Assembly: GCA_015064485.1 (NCBI GenBank)
Contig: SVSD01000011.1
Span: forward strand, 1 to 48,481
Direction of reading: 5' to 3'
Length of the DNA stretch: 48,481 bases
DNA from: Oscillospiraceae bacterium
GTDB lineage: Bacteria; Bacillota; Clostridia; Oscillospirales; CAG-382
Each line of letters opens with the position of its first letter. The stretch's first letter is position 1. Under the pieces are notes generated by a model that ran no database searches, was not told the DNA's origin, and worked only from the letters and a program-made list of their open reading frames with translations. Below, in pieces: positions 24,522-33,684 of this stretch. The position numbers and the translations under genes are program-made.

Positions 24522-25757
24522 ATGACAAAAATGCACGAAACGCTTGAAAAAATGAAATACATCGACAAGTCTTTTGTTAATGATATATTTGTTTCTTCTG
24601 TTTCCGATTTTTTGCCCGAAGGGTTCAATATTTCCATTTTTGACTCAAGTGAATATGCTGTTTTGCCCGGCTTTTGCGATGTGCATGTGCATTTTCGTGA
24701 GCCGGGTTTTTCATACAAAGAAACAATAAAGACAGGTTCTTGCGCTTCCGCAAAAGGCGGATACACAGATGTCTGCACTATGCCAAACCTCAACCCTTGT
24801 CCCGACAGCGTCGAAAATCTCGGAAAACAGCTGGATATTATAAACCGTGATGCTGTCATCGGTGTTCATCCTTTCGGAACAATCACAATCGGTCAAAAAG
24901 GCGAGGAACTCTCGGACATTGAAGGTATGGCAAAATCGGTCTGCGGATTTTCGGATGACGGAAGAGGAGTCCAAAGCGACGAAATGATGAAAAAAGCGAT
25001 GCTTAAGGCAAAATCACTCGGCAAAGTCATATCGGCGCATTGCGAAGTAAACTCTCTTCTTTTCGGAGGATATATCCACGACGGCGCTTATGCCAAACAA
25101 AACGGTCATAAAGGAATATGTTCCGAAAGCGAATATGCACAGATAAAAAGAGATATTGAGCTTGTAAAAGAAACCAGCTGTTCCTATCATGTCTGCCACA
25201 TTTCCACAAAGGAAAGCGTTGATATTATAAGGCAGGCAAAAAAAGACGGCGTTGATATCACTTGTGAAACAGGACCCCATTACCTTGTTTTTTGCGATGA
25301 GGATCTTAAAGAAGACGGCAAGTGGAAAATGAATCCTCCCCTGCGTTCAAGAGAAGATATGGAAGCTCTTATTGAGGGAGTCTGCGACGGCACAATCGAT
25401 ATGATAGCCACAGACCACGCCCCCCACTCAGCCGAAGAAAAAGGAAAAGGACTTGAAAAGAGCGCTTTCGGCATCGTCGGCATAGAAACAGCTTTCCCTG
25501 TTATGTACACCCATTTTGTAAAAACAGGTATCATTTCAAAACAAAGACTTGTTGAGCTTTTGTGCGACAACCCGAGAAAGAGATTTTCGCTTTCTCAAAG
25601 CGGTTTTTCAATATGGAAGCTTAATGAAGAATTCACAGTGGATCCGAGCAAGTTTTTGTCTATGGGAAGAGCAACCCCCTTTGAAGGCAAAAAACTCTTC
25701 GGAAAATGCGTTGCGACCGTTTATAACGGCAAGGCCGCATACTTAAACAGCAAATAA
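24522..25757 (+). CDS. pyrC: Dihydroorotase
   Basis: Zinc amidohydrolase closing carbamoyl-aspartate to dihydroorotate, third step of UMP synthesis. The 411-aa class I enzyme has the metal motif DVHVHFREPG (53-62), GFSDDGRG with a metal-ligand-type Asp, further His ligands in AHCEVN and CHISTKES, and the catalytic TDHAPHSAEEK. The start has GGAGG 9 nt upstream. It is the first gene of an eight-gene pyrimidine operon and is 29 nt ahead of carB. Confidence 0.95.
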   Translation: MTKMHETLEKMKYIDKSFVNDIFVSSVSDFLPEGFNISIFDSSEYAVLPGFCDVHVHFREPGFSYKETIKTGSCASAKGGYTDVCTMPNLNPCPDSVENLGKQLDIINRDAVIGVHPFGTITIGQKGEELSDIEGMAKSVCGFSDDGRGVQSDEMMKKAMLKAKSLGKVISAHCEVNSLLFGGYIHDGAYAKQNGHKGICSESEYAQIKRDIELVKETSCSYHVCHISTKESVDIIRQAKKDGVDITCETGPHYLVFCDEDLKEDGKWKMNPPLRSREDMEALIEGVCDGTIDMIATDHAPHSAEEKGKGLEKSAFGIVGIETAFPVMYTHFVKTGIISKQRLVELLCDNPRKRFSLSQSGFSIWKLNEEFTVDPSKFLSMGRATPFEGKKLFGKCVATVYNGKAAYLNSK

Positions 25758-25786
25758 TTTTTAACGATATACAGGAGGAAAAAGAT

Positions 25787-28700
25787 ATGGCAAAGAGAAC
25801 AGACTTAAAGAAAATATTGATTATCGGCTCAGGTCCCATAGTTATCGGACAGGCAGCTGAATTTGACTATGCAGGCACACAGGCTTGTCTCGCTCTCAAG
25901 GAAGAAGGCTACGAGGTTGTATTATGCAACTCCAACCCTGCAACCATTATGACAGATACAACTATCGCCGACAAGGTTTATATGGAACCTTTGACACTTG
26001 AATATGTCGCAAAAATTCTCCGCTATGAGCGCCCCGATGCGATAGTTCCCGGTATCGGCGGTCAGACAGGTCTTAACCTTGCAATGCAGCTCGAAAAGAA
26101 AGGCGTATTAAAAGAATGCGGCGTAGAGCTTCTCGGCACAAGCAGCGAAAGTATCGAAAGAGCTGAAGACAGAGAGCTTTTCAAAGAACTTTGCCAGTCA
26201 ATAGGAGAACCTACAATCCCCTCTCAAATCACATATAACCTCGAAGAAGCTAAAAAGGCAGCCAAAGAGATCGGCTACCCTGTTGTTCTCCGTCCCGCTT
26301 TCACTCTCGGAGGCACAGGCGGCGGATTTGCTTACAACGAAGAAGAACTTATCGATATCGGAAGAAATGCATTCAAGCTTTCTCCCGTGCATCAGGTTCT
26401 TATCGAAAAGAGCGTTAAGGGCTATAAAGAAATCGAATTCGAAGTAATGCGTGACTCCAACGACCACGCAATTACGATATGCGGTATGGAAAACATCGAC
26501 CCCGTCGGCGTTCACACAGGTGACTCTATTGTTGTCGCTCCCATCCTTACCCTTAACGACCACGATCTCAAGATGCTCAACGACAGCGCAATAAAGATCA
26601 TTAAGGAACTCAAGATCGAAGGCGGATGTAATGTTCAGTTCGCTCTCAATCCCGAAACAAGCGAATATTACCTTATTGAAGTAAACCCCAGAGTTTCCCG
26701 TTCCTCCGCTCTTGCATCAAAGGCAAGCGGATATCCCATCGCAAGAGTAACCGCAAAGATCGCAGTAGGTATGGCGCTTGAAGAAATCGCAATCGCAAAT
26801 ACTACCGCTGCATTTGAACCCAGACTTGACTATGTCGTTGCAAAGCTTCCGAGATTCCCGTTTGATAAATTTGCATCGGCTCCCAACACCCTCGGCACTC
26901 AGATGAAAGCCACAGGCGAAGTTATGGGTATCGGTTCAAACCTTGAAGAATGTCTTCTCAAATCTGTCCGTTCGCTTGAGATCGGAGCTTGTCATTTCCA
27001 CCTCCCGAAATTCGACAATATGACAGAAGACGAACTTTTTGCATATCTCAAAGAATTTAAAGACGATACCATTTTTGCAGTAACAGAACTTATCCGCCGC
27101 GGAGTTTCCACAGAAAAGCTTCACGAAGTAACTAAGATCACAGAATACTTCCTTATCAGCCTCAAGAACATCACCGATATGGAAAAGAAACTTTCCGCAA
27201 ACTGCGGCGATATCGAGGTTCTCAAGGAAGCAAAGAAGATGGGCTTCGGCGACAAATTCATCGCAAAGCTTTGGGATAAGACTGAAATCGAAATTTTTAA
27301 TACAAGAAAAGAAAAGGGTATATTCCCCGTATACAAGATGGTAGACACCTGCCATACAAACGCATATATCCCCTATTTCTACTCCTCCTATACCGACGAA
27401 AACGCATCAATTCTTACAGATAAGAAAAAGATCGTTGTTCTCGGTGCAGGTCCTATCCGTATCGGTCAGGGTGTTGAATTTGACTATTCCACAGTTCACG
27501 CCGTAACTACAATTAAAAATTCAGGTTATGAAGCTATCATCATCAACAACAACCCCGAAACAGTTTCAACAGATTATACAACCGCCGATAAGCTTTATTT
27601 CGAACCGCTTACTCCCGAAGATGTTATGAACATCATCGAGTTTGAAAAGCCCGAGGGCGTTATCGCATCTCTCGGCGGACAGACAGCAATTAATCTTGCA
27701 GAACCTTTAAGAGCAAGAGGCGTAAAGATAATCGGCACCGACTGCGACGCTATCGAACGCGCGGAAAACAGAGACAGCTTTGAAAAGATCCTCCGCGAAC
27801 TCGGTATCCCCCAGCCTAAAGGCAAGGCTGTTACAAAGATCGAAGACGGTATAAAGGCTGCAAGCGAGATCGGATATCCCGTACTTGTTCGTCCCAGCTT
27901 CGTTCTCGGCGGCCGTGCAATGCAGATAGTTGCAAACGAACAGCAGCTTCGCAATTACTTGAAAACTGCGGTTGAAATCGATGAAGACAAGCCTGTTCTT
28001 GTTGATAAATACATCCAGGGTAAAGAAGTTGAAGTTGATGCTATCTGCGACGGAAAGAATGTTTTTGTTCCCGGCATTATGGAACTTGTTGAACGCACAG
28101 GCGTACACAGCGGCGACTCGATAAGCGTATACCCCGCATTCAGTATTTCAAACAAAGTAAAGGGCACAATTCTCCAATATGCTAAAAAGCTCGGCCTTGG
28201 TATCGGAATTGTCGGTCTTTACAACATTCAGTTTATAGTTGATAAGGATGAAAATGTTTTCATCATCGAAGTAAACCCCCGTTCTTCAAGAACAGTTCCG
28301 TTCCTTTCAAAGGCTACAGGCTACAGCCTTGCTGATATTGCAACAGAAGTAATTATGGGCAAGAGCCTTAAGGAACAGGGAATATTTGATATTTACCCCG
28401 ACGAAAAGGATCGCTGGTATGTAAAAGTTCCCGTATTCTCTTTCAATAAGATAAGAGGACTTGATGCATATCTTTCTCCCGAAATGAAGTCCACAGGTGA
28501 AGCTATCGGTTACGACGACAAGCTTAACCGTGCTCTTTACAAAGCTCTCCAGGCTTCCGGTATGCATTTGCAGAACTACGGAACAGTATTTGCAACAATT
28601 GCAGACAAAGACAAGGACGAAGCGCTTCCTCTTATCCGCCGTTTCTACAATCTCGGCTTCAACATCGAAGCTACCGAGGGAACTGCAAACTTCCTCAAGG

Positions 28701-28960
28701 AAAACGGTATAAGAACTCATATTCTCAGCAAGATCTCCGACGGAAGCGAAGAGATCCCGGACGCACTTAGACAGGGACATATCGCATATGTTATAAACAC
28801 CCGTGATATAGACTCCCAGGGACAGCTCAATGACGGTCATCAGATCCGCAGAATTGCAATTGAAAATGATGTTACCATCTTTACAGCCCTCGATACAGTA
28901 AAAGTGCTTCTTGATGTACTCGAAGAAACAACACTTACAATTTCCACCATCGATTCGTGA
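25787..28960 (+). CDS. carB: Carbamoyl-phosphate synthase large subunit
   Basis: A 1057-aa enzyme making carbamoyl phosphate from bicarbonate, ammonia (from the glutaminase subunit) and two ATP. Two homologous ATP-grasp halves are present, each with its GSGPI/GAGPI nucleotide start (IIGSGPIVIGQAAEFDYAG; VLGAGPIRIGQGVEFDYS), IEVNPR motifs, and a C-terminal MGS-like allosteric domain (about 930-1057). Length is normal and no glutaminase is fused. carA, which supplies ammonia from glutamine, is not in the window. AGGAGG precedes the ATG; the stop lies 13 nt before pyrK. Confidence 0.97.
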   Translation: MAKRTDLKKILIIGSGPIVIGQAAEFDYAGTQACLALKEEGYEVVLCNSNPATIMTDTTIADKVYMEPLTLEYVAKILRYERPDAIVPGIGGQTGLNLAMQLEKKGVLKECGVELLGTSSESIERAEDRELFKELCQSIGEPTIPSQITYNLEEAKKAAKEIGYPVVLRPAFTLGGTGGGFAYNEEELIDIGRNAFKLSPVHQVLIEKSVKGYKEIEFEVMRDSNDHAITICGMENIDPVGVHTGDSIVVAPILTLNDHDLKMLNDSAIKIIKELKIEGGCNVQFALNPETSEYYLIEVNPRVSRSSALASKASGYPIARVTAKIAVGMALEEIAIANTTAAFEPRLDYVVAKLPRFPFDKFASAPNTLGTQMKATGEVMGIGSNLEECLLKSVRSLEIGACHFHLPKFDNMTEDELFAYLKEFKDDTIFAVTELIRRGVSTEKLHEVTKITEYFLISLKNITDMEKKLSANCGDIEVLKEAKKMGFGDKFIAKLWDKTEIEIFNTRKEKGIFPVYKMVDTCHTNAYIPYFYSSYTDENASILTDKKKIVVLGAGPIRIGQGVEFDYSTVHAVTTIKNSGYEAIIINNNPETVSTDYTTADKLYFEPLTPEDVMNIIEFEKPEGVIASLGGQTAINLAEPLRARGVKIIGTDCDAIERAENRDSFEKILRELGIPQPKGKAVTKIEDGIKAASEIGYPVLVRPSFVLGGRAMQIVANEQQLRNYLKTAVEIDEDKPVLVDKYIQGKEVEVDAICDGKNVFVPGIMELVERTGVHSGDSISVYPAFSISNKVKGTILQYAKKLGLGIGIVGLYNIQFIVDKDENVFIIEVNPRSSRTVPFLSKATGYSLADIATEVIMGKSLKEQGIFDIYPDEKDRWYVKVPVFSFNKIRGLDAYLSPEMKSTGEAIGYDDKLNRALYKALQASGMHLQNYGTVFATIADKDKDEALPLIRRFYNLGFNIEATEGTANFLKENGIRTHILSKISDGSEEIPDALRQGHIAYVINTRDIDSQGQLNDGHQIRRIAIENDVTIFTALDTVKVLLDVLEETTLTISTIDS

Positions 28961-28973
28961 TTACGGTGATAAA

Positions 28974-29711
28974 ATGAAACAAAGTATTTTTGAAATAAAG
29001 GAAAACACAGCCCTTACATCAAATGTTTATAAAATGGTGCTTTGCGGCGACACAAGCGACATTACAGCATCAGGACAGTTTGTAAATATCAAACTCGAAG
29101 GATTTTTCCTTCGCCGTCCGATATCTGTCTGTGACTGTGAGGACGGACTTCTTACAATAGTTTATAAAGTTGTCGGTTCAGGAACAGAAGTAATGGCAAA
29201 AATGCACATCGGCGAAAAGCTCGATGTGCTCACAGGCCTTGGCAACGGCTACGACCTTGAAAAATCCGGAGACACTCCCCTTCTTCTCGGAGGCGGTGTC
29301 GGAGTACCCCCTATGTATATGCTTGCAAAAAAGCTCATCTCACAGGGTAAAAAAGTTTCTGTCATTCTCGGCTTTAACAAGAAAGACGAAATCTTTTATG
29401 AAGACGAATTCAAAGCCCTCGGGGCTGATGTTACAGTCTGCACAGCGGATGGCTCTTACGGAATAAAGGGCTTCGTTACCGATGCAATGAAAAATATGAA
29501 TTACTCATATTTCTATACCTGCGGTCCCGAGCCTATGCTTAAAGCAATATATTCCGTTTCCGAAACTTCGGGACAGTTCAGCTTCGAAGAGCGTATGGGA
29601 TGCGGTTTTGGTGCTTGTATGGGTTGCTCCTGCAAAACCGTTACAGGTTATAAGCGCATCTGTAAAGAAGGACCGGTGCTTGAAAAGGAGGAGATATTAT
29701 GGGAAAAATGA
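28974..29711 (+). CDS. pyrK: Dihydroorotate dehydrogenase electron transfer subunit
   Basis: PyrK passes electrons from dihydroorotate via PyrD to NAD+. The 245-aa protein has an FAD domain (LRRPISVCD), an NAD-binding domain (LLLGGGVGVPPMY), and a C-terminal 2Fe-2S site with GCGFGACMGCSCKT plus a further Cys in KRICKEGP. The ATG at 28974 is chosen; GGTGAT lies just upstream and the longer reading overlaps carB. It overlaps pyrD by 13 nt. Together they form the class 1B dehydrogenase. Confidence 0.95.
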   Translation: MKQSIFEIKENTALTSNVYKMVLCGDTSDITASGQFVNIKLEGFFLRRPISVCDCEDGLLTIVYKVVGSGTEVMAKMHIGEKLDVLTGLGNGYDLEKSGDTPLLLGGGVGVPPMYMLAKKLISQGKKVSVILGFNKKDEIFYEDEFKALGADVTVCTADGSYGIKGFVTDAMKNMNYSYFYTCGPEPMLKAIYSVSETSGQFSFEERMGCGFGACMGCSCKTVTGYKRICKEGPVLEKEEILWEK

Positions 29712-30610
29712 ATGTTAACCTTTGCGGAATAGAACTTTCCAATCCCATAATCCCCGCCAGCGGCACATTTGGTTTTGGTTATGAATTTGCACAGCTCTAC
29801 GATATAAATATTCTTGGTACCTTCTCTTTCAAGGGTACGACAAAAGACCCGAGATTCGGAAACCCCACACCGAGAATTGCAGAATGTCCCGCAGGGATGA
29901 TAAACGCAGTAGGACTTCAGAATCCCGGAGTTGAAAAGGTTATTTCCGAAGAGCTTCCTAAACTTGCAAAGTGCTTTTCTAAAAAAGTTATGGCAAATGT
30001 AAGCGGTTTTGCTGTGGAAGATTACGCATACACCTGCGAAATGCTCGATAAATGCGACCAGGTCGGCTGGCTTGAAGTAAATGTAAGCTGCCCTAATGTT
30101 CACGGCGGCGGTATGAGCTTCGGCACACAGCCGGAAGCTGCAGCAGAAGTTACAAGAGCAGTAAAAAAGGTTACAACAAAGCCTGTAATTATTAAGCTTT
30201 CCCCGAATGTTACTGATATCGTATCCATTGCAAAGGCTTGCGAAGATGCGGGGGCTGACGGAATAAGCCTTATAAATACTATGCTCGGAATGAGAATAGA
30301 CCTTCGCACAAGAAAGCCTGTTATTGCAAACAAGATGGGCGGTTTTTCGGGAAGCGCTATTTTCCCGGTTGCAGTCAGAATGGTATATCAGGTTGCAAAC
30401 GCAGTTAAAATTCCGGTTGTCGGAATGGGCGGTGTTTCGAGTGCTGAGGATGTTATAGAAATGATGCTTGCAGGAGCGACAGCTGTTGAAGTAGGCGCTG
30501 CAAACCTTGTAAATCCTTATGCTTGCCGTGATATCATAAACGACCTTCCGAAAGTTATGGAAAAATACGGTATTGATAATTTAAGTGATATAATAGGAGG
30601 AGTAAAATAA
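29699..30610 (+). CDS. pyrD: Dihydroorotate dehydrogenase, class 1B catalytic subunit
   Basis: FMN-dependent TIM-barrel enzyme oxidising dihydroorotate to orotate. The 303-aa sequence has NPIIPASGTFGFG (15-27), NAVGLQNPG, the catalytic cysteine Cys131 in NVSCPNVHGGG (class 1), IIKLSPNVTD, and the FMN phosphate site GMGGVSSAEDVIEM. Cys at that position and the presence of pyrK mark class 1B (NAD+-linked). GGAGGAG precedes the ATG within the end of pyrK. The last base of its stop codon is the first base of pyrF. Confidence 0.97.
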   Translation: MGKMNVNLCGIELSNPIIPASGTFGFGYEFAQLYDINILGTFSFKGTTKDPRFGNPTPRIAECPAGMINAVGLQNPGVEKVISEELPKLAKCFSKKVMANVSGFAVEDYAYTCEMLDKCDQVGWLEVNVSCPNVHGGGMSFGTQPEAAAEVTRAVKKVTTKPVIIKLSPNVTDIVSIAKACEDAGADGISLINTMLGMRIDLRTRKPVIANKMGGFSGSAIFPVAVRMVYQVANAVKIPVVGMGGVSSAEDVIEMMLAGATAVEVGAANLVNPYACRDIINDLPKVMEKYGIDNLSDIIGGVK

Positions 30611-31308
30611 TGGGAAGAGATGTCATCGTTGCCTGTGATTTTGACAGTGCAGCAAAAGTATTTGAATTTCTTGATAAGTTCACAGGCAGAAAGCCTTTTG
30701 TAAAGATAGGTATGGAACTTTATTATGCAGAAGGTCCCTCTATCGTTCGTGAAATCAAAAAAAGAGGCCACAAAATATTCCTCGACCTCAAGCTTCACGA
30801 TATTCCCAACACAGTTAAAAAGTCTATGTCGGTTCTTTCCGGACTTGATGTTGATATTACAAATCTTCACGCATCCGGCACTTGCCGTATGATGGAAGCG
30901 GCTCTTGAAGGTCTTACAAGACCCGACGGTACACGCCCCCTTCTTATCGCTGTTACCCAGCTTACATCTACCGATCAGGAAAGTATGGAAAATGACCTGC
31001 TCATCCGCGAACCTATTGACAAAGTAGTTATGCATTATGCGTCAAATGCTAAAAAGGCGGGACTTGACGGAGTTGTTTGCTCCCCCCTTGAAGCCGGTAA
31101 GGTTCACGATACCTGCGGCAAAGAGTTTCTTACGATCACTCCCGGTGTGCGTTTTGCAGACGGAGAAATCGGAGATCAGAAGAGAGTTATGACACCCGCT
31201 CAGGCAAAGGAGATCGGTTCTGACTACATCGTTGTGGGAAGACCTATTACTGCGGCAGAAGATCCTGTTGCGGCGTATGAGCGCTGTGTAGCTGAATTTG
31301 TTGACTGA
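30610..31308 (+). CDS. pyrF: Orotidine 5'-phosphate decarboxylase
   Basis: Decarboxylates OMP to UMP, the last step of the pathway. The 232-aa barrel has the catalytic array FLDLKLHDIPNT with Asp59, Lys61 and Asp64, an IGMELYYAEGP segment, and the phosphate-gripping TPGVRFADGE and VVGRPIT near the end. It starts in the TAATG stop-start overlap with pyrD, so translation is coupled. This is the short (type 1) bacterial form. Confidence 0.96.
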   Translation: MGRDVIVACDFDSAAKVFEFLDKFTGRKPFVKIGMELYYAEGPSIVREIKKRGHKIFLDLKLHDIPNTVKKSMSVLSGLDVDITNLHASGTCRMMEAALEGLTRPDGTRPLLIAVTQLTSTDQESMENDLLIREPIDKVVMHYASNAKKAGLDGVVCSPLEAGKVHDTCGKEFLTITPGVRFADGEIGDQKRVMTPAQAKEIGSDYIVVGRPITAAEDPVAAYERCVAEFVD

Positions 31309-31328
31309 TTTATAAAGGAGATATAATT

Positions 31329-31961
31329 ATGGAAAAAATTATTGCAAAAGACCTTCTCAAAATAAAGGCTGTTTTCTTCCGTCCTGAAGAACCCTTCACA
31401 TGGGCAAGCGGTATCAAAAGTCCCGTTTACTGCGACAACCGTCTTACACTTACCGCTCCCGAAGTAAGAATTGATGTTGAAAAAGGCCTTGCTGAAACTG
31501 TAAAGAAATATTTCCCCGAAGCTGAAGTGCTTATGGGTACATCAACTGCCGGCATTGCACATGCGGCAATCACAGCTCACCTTCTCGATATGCCTATGGG
31601 TTATGTTCGCTCGGGTGCAAAGGATCACGGCAGACAGAACCAGATCGAAGGAAAACTTGAACCCGGTCAGAAGGTAGTTGTTATTGAAGACCTTATCTCC
31701 ACAGGCGGAAGCGTTATCGAAGTCGTAAATGTTCTTCGTGAAGCAGGAGCTGAAGTTCTCGGCGTTGCAAGTATTTTCACTTACGGTATGAAAAAAGGCC
31801 TTGAAAGACTTGAAGCTGCAAATGTTAAGAATGTTTCGCTTACAAACTTTGATGTTATCGCAGAAGTAGCGGCACAGGAAGGATATATCAAGGAAGAAGA
31901 TATAAAGAAGCTTATTGCTTTCCGCAACAACCCTTCCGACGAAAGCTGGATAAACGGCTGA
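31329..31961 (+). CDS. pyrE: Orotate phosphoribosyltransferase
   Basis: Transfers ribose-5-phosphate from PRPP to orotate, making OMP. The 210-aa protein has FTWASGIKSPVYCDNR (orotate side), the flexible loop VRSGAKDHGRQNQIEG and the PRPP motif VVVIEDLISTGGS. AAAGGAGA lies 7 nt before the ATG. The gap after pyrF is 20 nt. Confidence 0.96.
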   Translation: MEKIIAKDLLKIKAVFFRPEEPFTWASGIKSPVYCDNRLTLTAPEVRIDVEKGLAETVKKYFPEAEVLMGTSTAGIAHAAITAHLLDMPMGYVRSGAKDHGRQNQIEGKLEPGQKVVVIEDLISTGGSVIEVVNVLREAGAEVLGVASIFTYGMKKGLERLEAANVKNVSLTNFDVIAEVAAQEGYIKEEDIKKLIAFRNNPSDESWING

Positions 31962-31996
31962 AAATTTCCTGAAAAGAAGTATAAAAGGAGATACTG

Positions 31997-32917
31997 ATGA
32001 GAAGCCTCATTGATATTCTCGACCTTACAGTCGAAGAAATAAACGAGCTTATAGATACTGCCAACGACATTATCGCAAACCCAAAAAAATACAGCGAAAA
32101 ATGCCGCGGCAAAAAATTGGCAACTTTGTTTTTTGAGCCTTCAACAAGAACCCGTTTGAGCTTTGAAGCGGCGATGTACGAGCTTGGCGGAAGCGTTATG
32201 GGCTTTTCGGAAGCTCAAAGCTCTTCTGCCGCAAAGGGTGAAAGTGTTGCAGATACTGCAAAAACAATAAGCTGTTATGCAGATATTATCGCGATGCGCC
32301 ATCCGAAAGAAGGTGCGCCTTATGTTGCATCAATAAATGCGACAATTCCTGTTATCAACGCGGGCGACGGCGGCCACAATCACCCCACACAGACACTTAC
32401 CGACCTTCTCACAATAAAGCGTGAAAAGGGCAGATTTGATAATCTTACGATAGGTTTTTGCGGGGATTTGAAATTCGGAAGAACAGTTCATTCGCTTATT
32501 ACTGCCCTTTCGAGATACAACAATATAAAGGTTGTGCTTATTTCTCCCGCCGAGCTTAGGCTTCCGAGCTATGTTAAAAAGGATGTTCTTGAGAAGAACA
32601 ATATGGAATATGTAGAAACTACAGATCTTGAATCTGCTATGCCCGATCTTGATATTCTTTATATGACAAGAGTTCAGAGAGAACGCTTTTTCAACGAAGA
32701 AGACTATTTAAGGCTCAAGGACAGCTATATTCTCGAACCGCAAAAGCTTAAAGGTGCAAAGGCGGACCTTTCTATAATGCATCCCCTTCCCAGAGTAAAC
32801 GAAATAAGCGTTGCTATTGATGACGACCCGAGAGCTTGTTATTTTAAACAAGTATTAAACGGCAAGTTCATCCGTATGGCATTGATAATGAAGTTGCTTG
32901 AGGAGGCGCAAAAATGA
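31997..32917 (+). CDS. pyrB: Aspartate carbamoyltransferase catalytic subunit
   Basis: Condenses carbamoyl phosphate and aspartate, first committed step. The 306-aa protein has the carbamoyl-phosphate motif [15 protein letters not shown] (about 45-60), [25 protein letters not shown] and [10 protein letters not shown]. It overlaps pyrI by 4 nt, so catalytic and regulatory subunits are made together, which indicates the heteromeric, allosterically regulated form. AAAGGAG precedes the ATG. Confidence 0.97.
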   Translation: MRSLIDILDLTVEEINELIDTANDIIANPKKYSEKCRGKKLATLFFEPSTRTRLSFEAAMYELGGSVMGFSEAQSSSAAKGESVADTAKTISCYADIIAMRHPKEGAPYVASINATIPVINAGDGGHNHPTQTLTDLLTIKREKGRFDNLTIGFCGDLKFGRTVHSLITALSRYNNIKVVLISPAELRLPSYVKKDVLEKNNMEYVETTDLESAMPDLDILYMTRVQRERFFNEEDYLRLKDSYILEPQKLKGAKADLSIMHPLPRVNEISVAIDDDPRACYFKQVLNGKFIRMALIMKLLEEAQK

Positions 32918-33330
32918 ATATAGATTCTATCAACAACGGTATTGTTATCGACCATATAACAGCAGGACGAGGTATGAAGCTTTATGAGCTTCTCGGACTT
33001 GACACAGCCGAATGTTCTGTTGCCATAATAAGAAATGTTTCAAGTGCCAAAATGGGCAAAAAAGACATCATAAAAATTGATGCCGATATTCCGATCGATC
33101 TTGATGTTATCGGATATGTAGACCCGGGGATTACCGTAAATATTATTTCCGACGGAAAGATATGCGATAAAAAATCAATCGAAATGCCTGAAATGCTCAA
33201 AAATGTTATCAGATGCAAAAACCCCAGATGTATCACATCTGTCGAACAGGAGCTTGACAACATATTTAAGCTTACCGACAGAGAAAACAGCGTTTACCGC
33301 TGTATCTACTGCGAAACAAAGGCTAAATAA
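32914..33330 (+). CDS. pyrI: Aspartate carbamoyltransferase regulatory subunit
   Basis: A 138-aa PyrI that binds nucleotide effectors and links PyrB trimers. The N-terminal allosteric domain ([21 protein letters not shown]) is followed by the zinc domain with the four cysteines in RCKNPRC and YRCIYC. The start is inside the pyrB stop (ATGA). It is the last gene of the operon, followed 14 nt later by a strong terminator. Its presence suggests CTP/UTP feedback on PyrB. Confidence 0.96.
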   Translation: MNIDSINNGIVIDHITAGRGMKLYELLGLDTAECSVAIIRNVSSAKMGKKDIIKIDADIPIDLDVIGYVDPGITVNIISDGKICDKKSIEMPEMLKNVIRCKNPRCITSVEQELDNIFKLTDRENSVYRCIYCETKAK

Positions 33331-33343
33331 GAATTATAAGAAT

Positions 33344-33378
33344 AAAGACTCCCATACAAAAGTATGGGAGTCTTTTTC
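33344..33378 (+). terminator. pyr operon terminator
   Basis: Perfect 14-bp stem AAAGACTCCCATAC/GTATGGGAGTCTTT (33344-33357 with 33362-33375), AAAA loop, ending in a T run. Confidence 0.93.
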
Positions 33379-33399
33379 CAAGAATTATTTATAAATTTG

Positions 33400-33428
33400 T
33401 TGACTGTTACAGAAAAATATGGTATACT
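33400..33428 (+). promoter_or_regulatory. Promoter of candidate small RNA
   Basis: TTGACT (33400-33405), 17-nt spacer, TATACT (33423-33428) with extended TGG. The 12 nt TATGGTATACTG are shared with the pyr promoter. Confidence 0.75.
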
Positions 33429-33433
33429 GAATT

Positions 33434-33600
33434 TGCGACATAATTTAAATAATATCCACAAATACTACAAGTGTGTATTTTTTATCTTTTTTGGTAAAAA
33501 TGCATGCTCTATTTTCGCATACTTGTAGTTAGTGGAAAATTGTGTCGCAGCAATCGGAGTTATGCATTTTTCGTGCGTAGCTTCGGCTGCGCACTTTTTT
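33434..33600 (+). ncRNA. Candidate structured small RNA
   Basis: About 165 nt transcribed from its own promoter to its own terminator, without a credible ORF. It folds as a long hairpin: 33434-33446 pairs with 33537-33549 (13 bp, one G-U), CCAC 33456-33459 with GTGG 33532-33535, and ACTACAAGT 33464-33472 with ACTTGTAGT 33521-33529, extended by GTGT/GCAT. An A/T-rich bulge lies between the first two helices, mostly on the 5' side. A single long, bulged hairpin of this length is reminiscent of 6S RNA, but the bulge is asymmetric and no conserved sequence was recognised. It has no SRP, tmRNA or RNase P core. A non-autonomous element is an alternative. Confidence 0.5.
33573..33600 (+). terminator. 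Terminator of candidate small RNA
   Basis: Stem GTGCGTAGC/GCTGCGCAC (33573-33581 with 33586-33594) closed by a stable C(TTCG)G tetraloop, followed by TTTTTT. Confidence 0.9.
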
Positions 33601-33637
33601 GTTTTCACACTCTGTTTCAAGGGTTGCTACACATAAA

Positions 33638-33669
33638 AACAAATCCGCTTATATGCGGATTTGTTTTTG
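33638..33669. terminator. trmO-side terminator
   Basis: Perfect 11-bp stem AACAAATCCGC/GCGGATTTGTT (33638-33648 with 33655-33665). A T run follows on the plus strand, and A/T-rich sequence on the minus strand where it ends trmO. Confidence 0.8.
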
Positions 33670-33684
33670 ATTTTGTTCATTATA

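Noticed and set aside
26198-28840. Long antisense open frames within carB
   Set aside because: They mirror the codon pattern of carB, which is clearly the real gene, and lack ribosome-binding sites and family features.
33434-33600. SRP RNA, tmRNA or RNase P RNA
   Set aside because: Lacks the GGAAGGAAGC-type SRP loop and the conserved ends of tmRNA; far too short for RNase P.
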